Notes: generated from the letters alone by a model not told the origin. DNA of 49,173 bases from JAYUDN01 sp043769645 (GCA_043769645.1 JAYVJC010000021.1:1-49173); one strand, 5' to 3'. Positions 10,283 to 22,228 are shown, numbered from the stretch's first letter. Program-made: numbers and translations.

Positions 10283-10341
10283 GATTCGAACCTAGGATGG
10301 GGGATTCAGAGTCCCCTGCCTTACCGCTTGGCGATACCCCA
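10268..10341 (-). tRNA. tRNA-Gln (anticodon CUG)
   Basis: A full cloverleaf reads on the minus strand. The acceptor TGGGGTA pairs with TACCCCA, the discriminator is G, and CCA is encoded. The anticodon stem GGGGA/TCCCC encloses CTCTGAA, giving CTG. The T-arm is CTAGG-TTCGAAT-CCTAG. It decodes CAG. Because gatB is also present (40464-41906), Gln-tRNA is probably made by transamidation. Confidence 0.95.
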
Positions 10342-10482
10342 AAATAGATATGAGCTTTTAGGATTAAGTATTTAGCTATAATACAAATATAAATCTACAG
10401 AAAGCGAGACGGATTCTATAGAAAGTAACTTTTTTTGCAAATTTTTATGCGGACTGTGCTTTAGAGAGTTATTTCTATCTAA

Positions 10483-12006
10483 CTATGATCTCAATCTCTT
10501 TAGCCATCATCAAGCCCTACTTGCCATGCTTTTGATACTATTAATAAACCCTTTTGGTCTTTCGGGCTCTTTGACAGGAGAAGATCAAGTAGGAGAAGAA
10601 ACAACAGCGGCCTCCCCATCCCTAGAAGGAATGGAACTCAGCGGAGCGATAGGAATATCTATATCTACCTGTTTTTTCTTAGAACGGATAGCAGTTATCG
10701 TAAATGGACGGGGATGGTATTGATATTCTCTACCTTCTCACTCTCAGAGAATTTTAGAATTACTATCGTTTACTTTTAGTTCTGAAAGTAATACAAGGAA
10801 TTTTTTGGAATACGAAAAACTAGGGGAATCATTCCTAACCGTCATCCTATATCTCCCTCAAGAAACAAATTCTAGAGACGTGATTTGTTGCTTTCCAAAC
10901 TGTACTGACTCTATGAAAATAGGACCATTTTCAAGATTTGAGAGGTGATCCTCGAGACAAGATCCTTGAAAAAAGTCATCCAAGGAAGAAAGGCTTTTAA
11001 CAGGCTGACTAGGTACAGGTACTGCAGGACTAATAACTTTTTCTGAAGTAGTAGGGATTTCTTCATAAGTGGTATTTAAGTCTATCTCTTGATCTTGTCG
11101 GATGGTAGACGGAATGGTATCTAAGTTGCTATCAATTGAATCTCCAAGTTTTGAAGGTGATCCAGTAGTTGCACCGATATCAACAGGTTGTTCTTGTATA
11201 TATCAAAGTGGGTTTTCTTCGAAATCATTTCACCCTGAAAGCTTATCATCATTCGCCGTATTTTTAAAATATTGTTTTCCCACCAGTCAGCTTACGAGTT
11301 TTTGGATTCACTCTATTGCATCTATTCACTCCTCTGGTAGGACTGATAAAGACTCTATAAGATTTTCATATTCTTGTACAATTTTTGCAAACTTCGTCCA
11401 GAATCTATTAGCATTTTTCTCGGGTCTTGTGATTCTTCCAGAGAGGGATATATACGATTTGATTCTATTTTCTAATTCCACACATTGTTTATATTGAGCC
11501 CTTCGTTTGAGTGAGATATTTCATAGTAGGAAATCTCGTTCTAGTAATCATCTTCTTTGAACCTTGAGTCTTGAGATATCATCATCGATTATTGTACCAA
11601 TTTTATAATGCAGAGTCTCTAAACGAGGATTAAAAATATCAATATATTTATTGTATAAAAATGAATCATCACTACCACAGTCCTTTTTTTGCATAACCTC
11701 TGCCATATCGGGTATTGGAGAAAGTATTGCATCAATTGTTTCACGTATTTTGACCATTTCTGATAGTTTCGTAATTCATCGGAGTGCTAGTTTGAGACGC
11801 CCTATTTTACTACGACAAAGAGTTCATGCAACTCCAGCCTTTATATTAAATCAAGGTATTAAAAAATATTGATTTAACATATTTTCATCAATAACTCTAA
11901 GAATAGACTCGGTTGTATCAAATACAGCTTTTTTTGGTGAAACTATATTTGGTATATCTGTTTTAAGGAATGTAAGATTTTCTACTCAATTCATAATAAG
12001 TGTCAT
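10483..12006 (-). CDS. Large hypothetical protein, 507 aa
   Basis: An unrecognised 507-aa protein assembled across many in-frame TGA codons, ending at TAG (10483-10485). The N-terminal half (to about residue 230) is rich in charged helical sequence (KIVQEYENLIESLSVL, RAQYKQCVELENRIKSYI) and may be coiled coil. A Pro/Ser/Thr-rich linker follows. A second, beta-rich segment (FGKQQITSLEFV, YRMTVRNDSPSFSYSK) leads to a basic tail. No signal peptide or membrane segment is seen. It is divergent from the pirin gene; the intergenic region holds an inverted repeat. The start could be ATG 12006 or an in-frame ATG 4 codons later. Confidence 0.7.
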
Positions 12007-12039
12007 AATTTATATTATAGATATATATTTAAAAAGTCA

Positions 12040-12056
12040 ACACTTATTCTAAGTGT
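12040..12056. promoter_or_regulatory. Inverted repeat in divergent intergenic region
   Basis: ACACTTA-TTC-TAAGTGT is a perfect 7-bp inverted repeat with a 3-bp spacer. It lies 34 bp upstream of the minus-strand 507-aa gene and 90 bp upstream of the pirin gene. The location suits an operator for either. Its role is inferred. Confidence 0.4.
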
Positions 12057-12145
12057 ATAGTAGACAATTTATTCTAAATTACTTTATAAAATTAATTGAA
12101 ATAAGAAAATATTTATGTATATTGAGATTATATTTATGGACAACA

Positions 12146-13039
12146 ATGCTTAAAAAAATAATTCGACTCGAACATCCTCGAAAACACCATATGGTAGGCA
12201 ATGGATTCCGAGTCTCTCAGTATATCACGGGATACGGACGTGATATGTCAAATGATACGAGCCCATTCCTGATGCTCGATTATAATGCCCCATGGAAGAT
12301 AGAGGCCTGAGGAGAAAAACGCGGAGTAGGTTTTCATCCACATCGTGGCTTCGAAACCGTCACCATTGTGTACTCATGAGAGATCGAGCACCGAGATACC
12401 GCTGGAAACGGTGGAGTTATCGGATATGATGAGGTCCAGTGGATGACGGCTGGAAGTGGACTTCTTCATAATGAGTTTATGACAGATTCGTTTACCACTA
12501 TGGGAGGTACTCAGCACGCTATACAGCTCTGGGTCAATCTCCCAGCAAAAGATAAAATGACCTACCCACGCTACCAGGCACTCACTCGAGACAGCATTCC
12601 CGAAGTTCAGTTTGAGGGAGGAAGAGCAAGGGTTATTGCTGGAGAATTACGGATGAAGGATTCGAAAAGAGAAATCAATACAACGAAGTGAGTCGCCCAA
12701 ACCTTTTCACCAGTAGAGCTCTACGATGTTCGTTTTATTTCCTTGGGAAATATATCTCTCTCATTTCCAGAAGGATATAATACTATGATCATGCTGACGG
12801 AGTGAAAAGCTACTATCAATGGAAAACTTCTTGAGAACGGTGATATGATTTATCTTTCGCAGGATGGAAATGATGTAGAAATGGAGTCAGAAGTTCTTGC
12901 GAAGATTCTTGTTATGGCATGAAAACCTCTTGATGAAGCCGTTGCAGCATATGGACCTTTTGTTATGAACACGCAGGCTGAGATTATGCAGGCTTTCCAA
13001 GATTTCCGAGAAGGAAAGATGGGCGTGGTCGAAGAGTAG
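12146..13039 (+). CDS. Pirin-family cupin protein
   Basis: A 297-aa pirin. The N-terminal cupin contains GVGFHPHRGFETVTIVYSGE, EHRDTAGNGGVI and GSGLLHNE, which carry the His/His/His/Glu metal ligands of pirin, followed by QLWVNLPAKDKM. The second cupin domain follows. In-frame TGAs are Gly. The ATG at 12146 gives MLKKIIRLEH; the only upstream ATG (12136) is out of frame and stops at once. Pirins bind Fe(II) and act as quercetinases or redox-sensitive co-regulators; function in this organism is unknown. Stop TAG, followed by a terminator-like hairpin at 13212. Confidence 0.92.
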
Positions 13040-13419
13040 GAAGCAGATAGATTCTAGAAGATAGGAAGTTAGTAGGTAGATTATAGTAGATAAAATATGT
13101 AGTTTTAGAGTGGATAGTCTATAGAAGAGACTGAAGAAGAAATAGAATTCTCGTGATGATAGATCTACATTGATCACTACCATTCAATCTTTGGCACAAG
13201 TATTAAAAACTTTCCCGCTTAAAGCGGAAGATTTTTCATGTATTATGCTTTATCCAATGTTAAATAAGCTTTATTTTAGTAATAATCCTTTCATTTTTAT
13301 TCACTTCACTCTATTGCTATAAAAAATTTAGTCTATTGAAAGCCTGGATTCTTCGTACCTCAGAATGACGAATAATTCATTTATTTTAGCTACGTATACT
13401 GGAAGAATGCTTTTATAGT
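13040..13419. other. Gene-free stretch with terminator and repeat fragment
   Basis: No supported gene. It contains the pirin-side terminator (13212-13237) and, near 13355-13375, a TACCTCAGAATGACGA stretch. That resembles the GGAATGAC-type intergenic repeats concentrated at 32.1-33.5 kb. Confidence 0.5.
13212..13237 (+). terminator. Terminator after pirin gene
   Basis: TTCCCGC/GCGGAA stem (one bulge) with a TTAAA loop, followed by ATTTTTC. It lies about 170 bp after the pirin stop. Confidence 0.55.
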
Positions 13420-15675
13420 TTAAATCTTCTTCAGTGGGGCGATTTCTACGTTCATTTTCTTGATACCCGTTCCTGAGAAGGCGATATCCGCAACGGCTCA
13501 TGAGATAGCGACGATCGTTCCGATTCCATACTGAGCGTGTTCGATACGGTCCCCGAGAGAGAAATCAGAGGCAGAATTTTTTGGTTTATTTGTTTTTTGG
13601 TATATTGGGGGGAGGCCTTGGATAGGGCTCATTCCACTCAGAATACTCCCAAAAGAAGAAAATCCATCCCCTCCATTTCAGAAGATACTTCGAGCACTTC
13701 CACGATTGGTTTCGATATGGAGATATTCTTCAGGGATTTCTTTCAAGAATCGACTCTTAGGATTCGCTGAATAATTTCCAAAATTGTATCGCTCTTGTGC
13801 TCGTGAGATATGAAGGGTTTTCTTCGCTCGAGTGATTGCTACATACATCAGGCGACGCTCTTCTTCGATAGCATCAGCTTCGAGCAGAGATCGTGAGTGA
13901 GGGAATACTCCCTCTTCAGCTCCCGCGATGATGACGTGGGGGAACTCGAGTCCCTTCGCGAGGTGGACAGTCATAAGTGACACCATTTCACGTTCTCACT
14001 CCTTCTCTCGGTCCTGATCGGTGATAAGGGCGATATCTTCAAGGAAAAGTGAGAGATTTTCAGGATAGAGAAGCCCATCATATCGACTCGCCATATTCAT
14101 AAACTCTTCTACATTGTCGATTTTATCCTCGAATTCGTCTTCTCCGTATTCTTCTTTCAGGTATTCGAGGTAGTTCGCTCTCTTGATGAGTTTTTCCATG
14201 AGTTCTCCGATACTTGATGTTATCGATTCTTTTCGAAGTCCTCCATAGAGGGTAAGGAAACTCACGATCCCCTTCTGCGCTTGTGGGGTGAATCGGTCGA
14301 GGAAGTGATAGTTATCGACCAGATCGAAAATCGAGAGGTGTTCGGCTTCGAGGAGTTCCATGAGGAGCTCAAGCGTTCGTTCTCCTATTTTTCTTCCTGG
14401 CACATTGATAATACGCCTGAGCGATATCGTATCAGATGGATTATAGATGAGTCGCATATAGGCGAGGATATCTTTGACTTCCTTTCGCTCGTAGAACTTC
14501 ATTCCTCAGAAAACCCGATACGGGATATTTTTTTGAATCAGGGATTCTTCGATGAGACGAGATTGCCCGTTGGTTCTGTAGAGTACTGCATAGTGGGAGT
14601 ACGAAAAATCTATATGCTCACTTCCATCATCTTCTATTTTTTCTTTGGCACTTCGGATGACGTTTGTAATCATATCAGCTTCATGCTTCTCATCTATGCC
14701 CTCTAGGATGGTTATCTTCTCCCCTATTTCATTTTCGGTGAAGAGATTTTTCTTCATCTGTTTACTATTTTTCTTAATGAGTTCATTGGCGGCGAGGATG
14801 ATATTTTGGGTCGAACGATAGTTTTGCTCGAGGTTGATCACTTTCGCTTCAGGATAATCTTTTTTGAAGGAAAGGATATTCTCAATATCGGCTCCACGCC
14901 AGCTATAGATTCCTTGCCAATCATCCCCGACGACACAGAGATTGCGTTCTTTTTGGGCAAGGATTCGGATCGTATCATACTGGAGACTGTTGGTATCCTG
15001 ATACTCATCGACCATAAAGTAGTGAAAGCGCGTATAGAAATATTCTCGCACATCTTCAAAGTCAAGAATCCGTCGCATAAAGAGAAGAAGGTCATCAAAG
15101 TCGAGTGCATTGTCTGCTTTGAGTCTCCCTTGATACTGTTTGTAAACGTCAAGCACAACACTCCCGAAGTAGCTGTCTACCGTGAGTGAGAACTCTTCTG
15201 GTGTCATCCCCTTCCCTTTTGTCTGAGAGATCATCGCCTGTACTCAGCGGGGATTATTCTCCTTCTCGTCGATCGAGAGTTCTCGCATGATTGCCTTCAC
15301 GGTTCGGAGACAGTCATCACTGTCATAGATGATAAAATCCTTTGCGTACCCGAGTTTATCGATAAACATCCTGAGAAAAAACGAACTCATCGAGTGAAAG
15401 GTCGCGACCATCGGAAGGAGTGGAGATCTCAGAGGGTTGACTCCTTCTGGATTGAGACCAAGACGCTTTGCGATACGTTCGCGCATTTCCCTGGCCGCTT
15501 TATTCGTAAAGGTGACACAGAGAATAGATCTCGGGTCAATCCCTCGATCATGGATCATGTGTACTACACGTTCAGTGACGGTATGGGTTTTCCCAGAACC
15601 CGCTCACGCATTGATGAGGAGGGGTCCATCGATCTGGAGTACGGCTTCGAGTTGGGCTGGGTTGAGATTATTCAT
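13420..15675 (-). CDS. UvrD/PcrA/Rep-family DNA helicase
   Basis: A 751-aa superfamily 1A 3'-5' DNA helicase for repair and replication restart. Seen in order: Q-motif (LNPAQLEAV), Walker A AGAGSGKTHTV, motif Ia CVTFTNKAAREM, motif II VDEYQDTN, motif III VVGDDWQGIYSWRGA, motif IV NYRST, motif V MTVHLAKGLEF, and motif VI EEERRLMYVAITRAKKTL. A PcrA-like C-terminal tail follows (FSLGDRIEHAQYGIGTIV). The frame is joined through several TGA Gly codons, one at the conserved GG of VFGGMKFYERKEVKD. ATG at 15675; stop TAA. Length is normal for PcrA/UvrD. Which paralogue name applies cannot be settled. Confidence 0.95.
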
Positions 15676-15810
15676 GTGAGGAGTATAAAAATACTTCTCG
15701 ACTTATCAAGTCAAAAATACTAGCTTCAAGATGAGAATACAGCTTCTTTCAAATTCATACTTGATTTTTTCAGAAATATTGCATAATAATTTTCAAAATT
15801 AAAAATTAAT

Positions 15811-16374
15811 ATGGATAAAATAGCACACAAAACTATCGAACGCTCACCAGAAAGTGCTATTATGAAGCGAGTATGGGAAACTGCAGAACAAATTACAAGA
15901 CTCACTTGATGATATATTATAGATGTTCAGAGAATAGCTTGAAGACAAAACGCAATATTTCTTAACTTTGCGAGAGAAGCAGATTCTCAACATGCAAAAA
16001 TCTGATTAAATTATGCACAAAGGGTAAATATACAGGAGAATCTTATCTGAGTTTCCTATTCCAGACTCCTTGTATCCTACCAGCTACAGGTTCTTTGAAT
16101 TATGCTTTCCTGAGAATGAACAGATTGATCTATACAAGATCAACTGATATGATTTCAGTTATGAGAAGTTTCAAAAATCCAGCGAGTTGGTTTACAGTGG
16201 TGAAATTGAAGGATATTACAGCAGTGACTCTGATTTCAGTGATATTCTTGACAAGAAGCATATGAAATTGATGTCACTGGATACTCAATAAAGATTCCTT
16301 ACGCTTTTGTGTGTTTTATTAACCGTTGGATATGATCTCTACGAACTTGGTGATGATGAACCAAGAGGAAATAG
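15811..16374 (+). CDS. Hypothetical Gly-rich protein, 187 aa
   Basis: An unrecognised 187-aa protein. The N-terminal half is helical and charged (AHKTIERSPESAIMKRVWE, QHAKIGLNYAQRVNIQENL). The second half is Gly-rich, nearly all UGA (IQRVGLQWGNGRILQQGLG), and ends TWGGGTKRK. No TAA/TAG interrupts 188 codons although the DNA is AT-rich, which supports a real gene under table 25. Its 3' end overlaps the convergent pilin-like gene by 56 bp. No RBS is seen before the ATG. Confidence 0.6.
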
Positions 16375-16867
16375 AAAGGATAAATCCGACGATTCCTCCC
16401 ATGATAATTTTCCTTCACTTGTCGTCACTCTTTCCCATAATACCTGAGTTGAGCTGCATCTGAAGGGCTCCGTAGATGATCACGACAACAGAGATCGCAC
16501 CTGCAATTCCGAGAAGGAATTCGATGAGATTGACGATAATCTTTGGGATATCGTCGAGTCAAACATTTCACTCTCTTAGTTTTTTGAAAAATCACTCCCC
16601 TTCCCCATTATCGATAAGGTTTTCGGCTCATCCACCTGCAGAAGTTGCATTGCTCGGGAGTCAATCTCCTCCTCCTCCTCCTCCCCCTAATCAATTTCTC
16701 GGGACAAGAGCATAGGTATCACTCCCGATAGAATATATAGTTTCTGTAGTATTCCAACTTCAACCTTGGGGAACTTCACTTTTACTTGTTACGGTGTAGG
16801 TAGTTGCATAAGTAAACTGAGAAATACAAAAAAATAGAAACGAAATGATGATATAGAGATACTTCAT
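16319..16867 (-). CDS. T4SS pilin-like (VirB2/TrbC-type) membrane protein
   Basis: A 182-aa protein with a signal peptide (YLYIIISFLFFCISQFTYA), a Gly-rich segment containing seven consecutive Gly encoded by a GGA run, and two C-terminal membrane helices (FLLGIAGAISVVVIIYGALQ and IIMGGIVGFILSISSWFII). They are separated by a short basic loop (GKSDDKGRK). This two-helix plan with a charged loop is typical of VirB2/TrbC pilins and of the T4SS-pilin family frequent in candidate-phyla bacteria. No other secretion genes lie nearby, so it may be an orphan pore or pilus subunit. Stop TAA at 16319. Confidence 0.65.
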
Positions 16868-16927
16868 AGAAAAAGATTATTTTTCATATTATAACATTCA
16901 TAGACCGAAAAGCCAAATTTTTCTCTT

Positions 16928-16952
16928 CTTTTGCTTTTGCAAAGGTTTTTTA
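16928..16952 (+). terminator. Hairpin with T-run upstream of pheT
   Basis: CTTTTGC/GCAAAGG 7-bp stem (one G-T pair), TTTT loop, then TTTTTT. It lies 100 bp upstream of pheT on the plus strand and 554 bp beyond the nearest plus-strand gene. It may be a late terminator or a transcription attenuator for pheT. Confidence 0.45.
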
Positions 16953-17051
16953 TATACTTTTCTGAGTACAGTTTCGAGTTTTTTAGTTAAACATCGCGAA
17001 CATTCTTAGAGATTATAGAATATACTTATTTATTATTGTCTTTTATTTTTC

Positions 17052-19532
17052 ATGAAAATCCCTCTTTCCTGGATATCTCTCTATTCGAACGTCTCTCCCC
17101 TTCTCGAAAAGCATGAGACGAAAGATCTTGCACATCAGTACTCTATTCATACAGCAGAAATTGATGGGATTGAGATTTCCTACCTCGACAAAGTAGTTAT
17201 TGGAAAGGTGCATTCTTGTACGAAGCATCCTGATTCAAAAAAACTCTCTATAGTCGAAGTCGATCTTGGAGAGTATGGAAGTACCACTATACTTACGTGA
17301 GCTTCAAATATCATCGATGCACTCTACGTTCCCGTTGCGATGGTTGGAGCCGTACTTCCTGGAGATTTTGCGATCGGAGAACGCATGATGGCAGGGATGA
17401 TGAGTCGAGGTATGATTTGTAGTGATGATGAGCTCGGACTCTCAAGTACTGAGGCAGATGGTATCATGATCCTCGAATCTTTATGGAAACGGGAGATACT
17501 AGAATGTATGGTGGGAAAATCATTCTATGACCTTGAGATATCCCTTCCTGGAATAGGAAATTCTATATATAAAACGAAACTTCGCGATACCGTATTTGAG
17601 ATCGATAATAAGTTCATCACCAATCGTCCTGATCTGTTTTCTGTTGTTGGAAATGCCCGAGAATTTCATACGGTTTTCGAAACTTCTTTTCAACCCTACT
17701 CCTCTCTAGAAATCCTTTCAAAAGAATCCCTCGAAACTCAGATTCTGACTGATCGGGTGCTTTCGTATAATCTACTCGGGATGGAAGGTATCGATGTCGG
17801 TACTACTCCATGGTGACTTTCCCTGATGATGCATCGTGCCGGACTTGTTCCGAAGATGGACATAGTTGATATTACGAATTGTATCATGACCGAACTTGGT
17901 CAACCGATGCATGCTTTTGATGCTGATAAAATAAATGGTCATATAGTCGTGCGTATGGCTAGAGAGGGAGAAAAGCTCCTTGCACTCAATGGCAATGAAT
18001 ATACTCTCACATCGGAGGATATCGTGATAGCAGATACTGAGAAAGTACTTGCTATTGCTTGAATTATCGGAGGTATGGGCAGTGCAGTTTCAAATGAGAC
18101 GAAGAATATCTACTGGGAGAGTGCTTGTTTTGATGCTTCAAACGTTCGGTTTACTTCCCAACGACTTGGACTTCGAACTGATGCTTCAACTCGATATGAG
18201 AAATCACTCGATCCGCTTCTCGCGACTTCATGACTGACTCGAGCCATCGAATATATGAAATTTTTATGAAAAAAATATCAGATTTCGGGCTCCTCTCAGT
18301 ATACCAATTCTGCTCGTATTAATCATATCACTATAGAAGTATCACAAAAGCAGATAGATACTAAAATCGGTGCTCAGATTCCGGCTGAAAAATTGGAGTG
18401 AATTCTTGACCGATTGGGTTTTCGATTTGAGGAAAAGAAAGCTGAGGGGAGCTGAGAGCATAATACATATACTATTACAGTTCCTTCTTGGCGATCGACG
18501 AAAGATATCGCTATTTGGGAAGATATAGCCGAGGAAATCGGAAGGATATACGGATATGACATGGTAGAGGAAACTCCACTTACTGCTAACTTTCGTATTA
18601 GTAAAAAAAATCCTGAAGTAGACTTCAGAAATCGCACAAATGCTTATTTTTCTCAACGAGGTTGGTATGAAACGTACCACTATTCATTTTCAAACGAGTC
18701 ACTCGATAAAAAGGTAGGCTTCATTGATATGGATGATGCGATACGAATAGAAAATGCCTTTAATGAAGAGTATACGCATATGCGTCGTTCTCTCGCCCCG
18801 AGATTATTCTTGAGCGCCGCCGAAAACTTGAAACATAAGACATCATTCTCTCTTTTTGAGATTGGTAGGATTTTCCATAAATCAACTCCTTTATACACCA
18901 GTGTTTTAGCTTCACCTCTGAATTCTCCCTACCATCAAGAAAAAATACTTGCCTGAGTCGTAGTTGGTTCTGATATAGAGAAGCTCAAATCTACAATTGA
19001 AGGATATATTTTGGATACGATCGGATATGTACCCCCTATTCACCAAGGAGATTTCTCTCTTCCTCTGTATCATCCTGGGGTATCTGGCAGGTATGAAATT
19101 GGTGGTGAAACTATCGCTATATTTGGTCGTATTCATCCTGAAATTGTACATCAATTTGGACTCCCTTCAGATACTTTATACTTTGAAGCCAGATATGGAA
19201 AAATACTTTCCCTTTTAGAAGAGAAAGAAGTCCTCTTTCGTGAGATTCAAAAGTTTCCGACTATTGATAGAGAACTTAACTTTATCGTAGAAGAGATAAC
19301 CCCAGTAGGTCCACTTATACGTGAAATAGATAGTTTTCATCCGTGGATCATGGATGTATGAGTAGTTTCGACTTTTCGAGATAGCGAAAAGATAGGCGAG
19401 GGAAAAAAGTCTGTAACATTTAGTTTTCGTCTTGTTAATAAAGATGCCACCATCACGGATAAAGAAGCACTAGAAATTCAAAATCTTATAATCGATCGCA
19501 TGTGAGAAGTGGGATATATACTCAGGAAATAA
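17052..19532 (+). CDS. pheT: Phenylalanyl-tRNA synthetase beta subunit
   Basis: An 826-aa PheRS beta chain, normal length. Domains: N-terminal EMAP-II/tRNA-binding fold (VVIGKVHSCTKHPDSKKLSI), B3/4 (IVDITNCIMTELGQPMHAFD), B5 (WEDIAEEIGRIYGYD), catalytic-like module, and the C-terminal ferredoxin-fold anticodon-binding domain (FPTIDRELNFIV ... SVTFSFRLVNKDATITDKE). About nine TGA codons are read as Gly. ATG at 17052, stop TAA. The partner pheS is not adjacent, unlike the usual pheST operon. It would need PheS elsewhere to charge tRNA-Phe. Confidence 0.95.
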
Positions 19533-19679
19533 ACGAGTTTCCGATGCTCAATCCAAATCATAGTAGAGTATGTACGAATGAAAAACTATGCTATCTCAAG
19601 AATCATTTCCATATTATAAAAGCCGAATTAGAAAAGTATTTTACTAGTATTTTTCCATCTTTCTGTTATAATCTAGTCT

Positions 19680-21929
19680 ATGGATACTCCTCTACATCCT
19701 GAAAGAACTGACTATAGGAAGGCGGATTTACTGGTCTTGGAAATTATCGATATCGTTTCTGCTTATATGAAAGCCGAGAGAGGAGATATAGAAGAACGTA
19801 TTTGGAAGGCTTACATTTTTGCGCGTGAGGCGCATGAAGGCCAGTTGAGAAAAAGTGGGGAACCCTATATTACACATCCTCTTGAGGCAGTAAAGTTACT
19901 CCTCCTGCTGAAACCAGATATTATTTCAATCCAGTCATGTATTCTTCATGATGTGATCGAGGATACACTTCGCACGAAAGACGAGATTCAAGAAACATTT
20001 GGAAATGATGTAGCAAGTATTTGTGAGTGACTTTCGAAACTTTCAGCGATCCGATATCGAGGAGAAGAGCGAACTATCGGAAGCCTGAGGAAGATGCTCC
20101 TCGCTATGGTAGATGATCTTCGAGTGATTATGGTCAAGCTCGCAGATCGTCTTCATAATATGCAGACCCTTGATTTCCATCCTGATGTTACGAAGAGAAA
20201 TCGTATTGCCCTCGAGACCCTCAATATCTATGCCCCCATTGCAGATAGATTGGGTATCTTTCAATTCAAGGAAATGCTCGAGACTGAGTGTTTTCGTATT
20301 CTCAATCTTGAACACTATCTTGAAATCAAAAAAGAGCTCGAATGACTCAAAGAAGAACAGGACTTTTTCATAAAAAAAGCCAAGAAAATGATTCGAGAGT
20401 CCATTCCACAAGATGTTCCTATTTTAGAAATATCGTATCGAATCAAAGCCCCCTATAGTATCTATAAGAAACTTGAAAGAAAGGAGTTTTTCTACACCCA
20501 TACGAGAGATATCTATGATCTTTTTGCTATTCGGATCATTACTGATTCTATCCCACACTGTTATGAAATACTTGGAGTACTCCACAATGTATTTACTCCT
20601 ATGCCGAAACGGTTCAAGGACTATATCGCACTTCCGAAGGAAAACGGATACCAGTCTCTTCATACGACGGTCGTCGGTATGTTCCCAGAACTTCGATCAC
20701 AACCTACCGAGATACAGATTCGAACGGTTTCTATGCATCGACAAGCAGAAGTATGAGTGGCAGCACACTATGAGTACTCTGAGAAATGAAAGTCAGAAAT
20801 AAGCCAAGATAGTTACTGGGTAAAAACCATCAAAGGAATACTCGAATCGGTTGAAGAAGGAAGCGAATTTATGGATGAAATGAAGGTGAATGTATTTTCT
20901 GATCAGATATTTGTCTTTACACCCAAAGGTGATATCATCACGCTCCCGAAAGGAGCTACGCCTGTAGATTTTGCTTATGGTATACACTCGAGCCTTGGAA
21001 ATCATCTGACTATCTCGAAGGTAAATGGTCATGTTGTACCTCTTGATTATTCACTTAAAAATGGTGAAAGTGTACAGATAATTACTGATCCGAATCGAAA
21101 GCCAAGTCCTGCTTGGATTTCATCGGCTAAGACTTCACGTGCCAGAGAGTATATTCGTCAATTTATCAATCGAGACTCTCGAGATCTACTCATTGAAAAA
21201 TGACGTACGATTCTCAATACCTACTTGGAAAAAAATTATGGTCAAGGTGTAGATAAAGAAATGAGTATTCTCAGAAATATTGATGGGCATATCCTCGATA
21301 TCAAACAACGAGAAGATACACTCGTTCAAATCGGAAATCTATCTCGCAAACCTTCGTCCATCATGCGAGCTATCCATGATGATGTCATTCGAGAGCTATT
21401 TGGTCAAAAGAGGGAAGAAATAAAAGCTACAGAAACAATAAAGAAGTGAAAACAAAAAAAAGAATCCGAAGTCCCCGATACACGTACCGTCATCATCGGA
21501 AAGGAAAGAAATGTTCCATATAAATTTGCGCAATGTTGCAATCCTATCGAAGGTGATCGTATCGTCGGATATATCGGACAGGGAGTGGTTACTATCCATA
21601 AATTCGATTGTGAGAATATAGATCGTATACAGCTTGACCGAAGAATCCCAGCTTACTGGAATACTCTTGAACGACGTGGTGTCACGATCGAGATTGAGTG
21701 TGTTTTCCAAGATAAGATAGGCCTACTGAGACAGATCACTGATATCTTATTTCAGATGGAGATAAATATAGAGTCTCTGAAAACCGAGTCGCTGACAGAC
21801 GAAACAGTGAAAGATACATTTGTACTCCATACCAATGATGAAGACTATTATATCTATGATCGGCTTGTTGAAAGATTGCGATTTGATATCCGTGAATTTA
21901 TAGAAGCCAAACTCATCAAAATGACCTAA
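19680..21929 (+). CDS. rel: Bifunctional (p)ppGpp synthetase/hydrolase, Rel/SpoT family
   Basis: A 749-aa long RSH protein. The hydrolase HD domain is intact (ILHDVIEDT; LADRLHNMQTL). The synthetase domain is present (FKDYIALPKENGYQSLHTTV; EIQIRTVSMHRQAEVGVAAH). TGS (VFVFTPKGDIITLPKGATP) and a C-terminal ACT domain (LLRQITDILFQMEINIESL) follow, with a Cys-containing zinc-finger-like stretch (KFAQCCNPIEGDRIVGYI). It senses amino-acid starvation and makes or degrades (p)ppGpp. A few TGA Gly codons. Presence of a full stringent response is notable in a reduced genome. Confidence 0.95.
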
Positions 21930-22163
21930 TTAGATCTTCTCATTACTGATCCTAATACTCGGTGGTCAGAATTCAAATACTCAAAATGGATATCCCACTC
22001 CGATAAATATAAGTATGGCTCCAAACAAGGTGATAGCATTCACCGTTCCACCTATATATTCTTCGGCCCAAGCCCACTCTCCTACAAAGTTGTGGATCTG
22101 AAATCGAAATCGGAGGATAGCAATACCGAGGCCGATAAGAAGAAGTCACGCAATAAATTTCAT
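21930..22163 (-). CDS. Small two-helix membrane protein, 77 aa
   Basis: A 77-aa protein with two hydrophobic segments: FIAGLLLIGLGIAILRF at the N-terminus and NAITLFGAILIFIGVGYPFG after a Trp-rich amphipathic stretch (HNFVGEWAWAEEY). Three TGA Gly codons. It ends at TAA just after the rel stop (convergent, adjacent). Function unknown; similar small membrane proteins of this plan are common in candidate-phyla genomes. Confidence 0.65.
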
Positions 22164-22183
22164 AGTGTTCATATTTGCCAAAA

Positions 22184-22199
22184 AGTATAGTACTATACT
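22184..22199. promoter_or_regulatory. Palindromic divergent promoter core
   Basis: AGTATAGTACTATACT is a perfect 16-bp palindrome between the divergent genes at 22163 (minus) and 22229 (plus). Each half contains a -10-like TATACT on its own strand, so one site could serve as overlapping divergent -10 boxes or as an operator over both. Confidence 0.45.
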
Positions 22200-22228
22200 A
22201 CCATTTTTATTGATATTTTCAACTCAGA

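Noticed and set aside
13420..15675. Plus-strand ORFs opposite the helicase
   Set aside because: Shadows; the minus strand has all helicase motifs in order.
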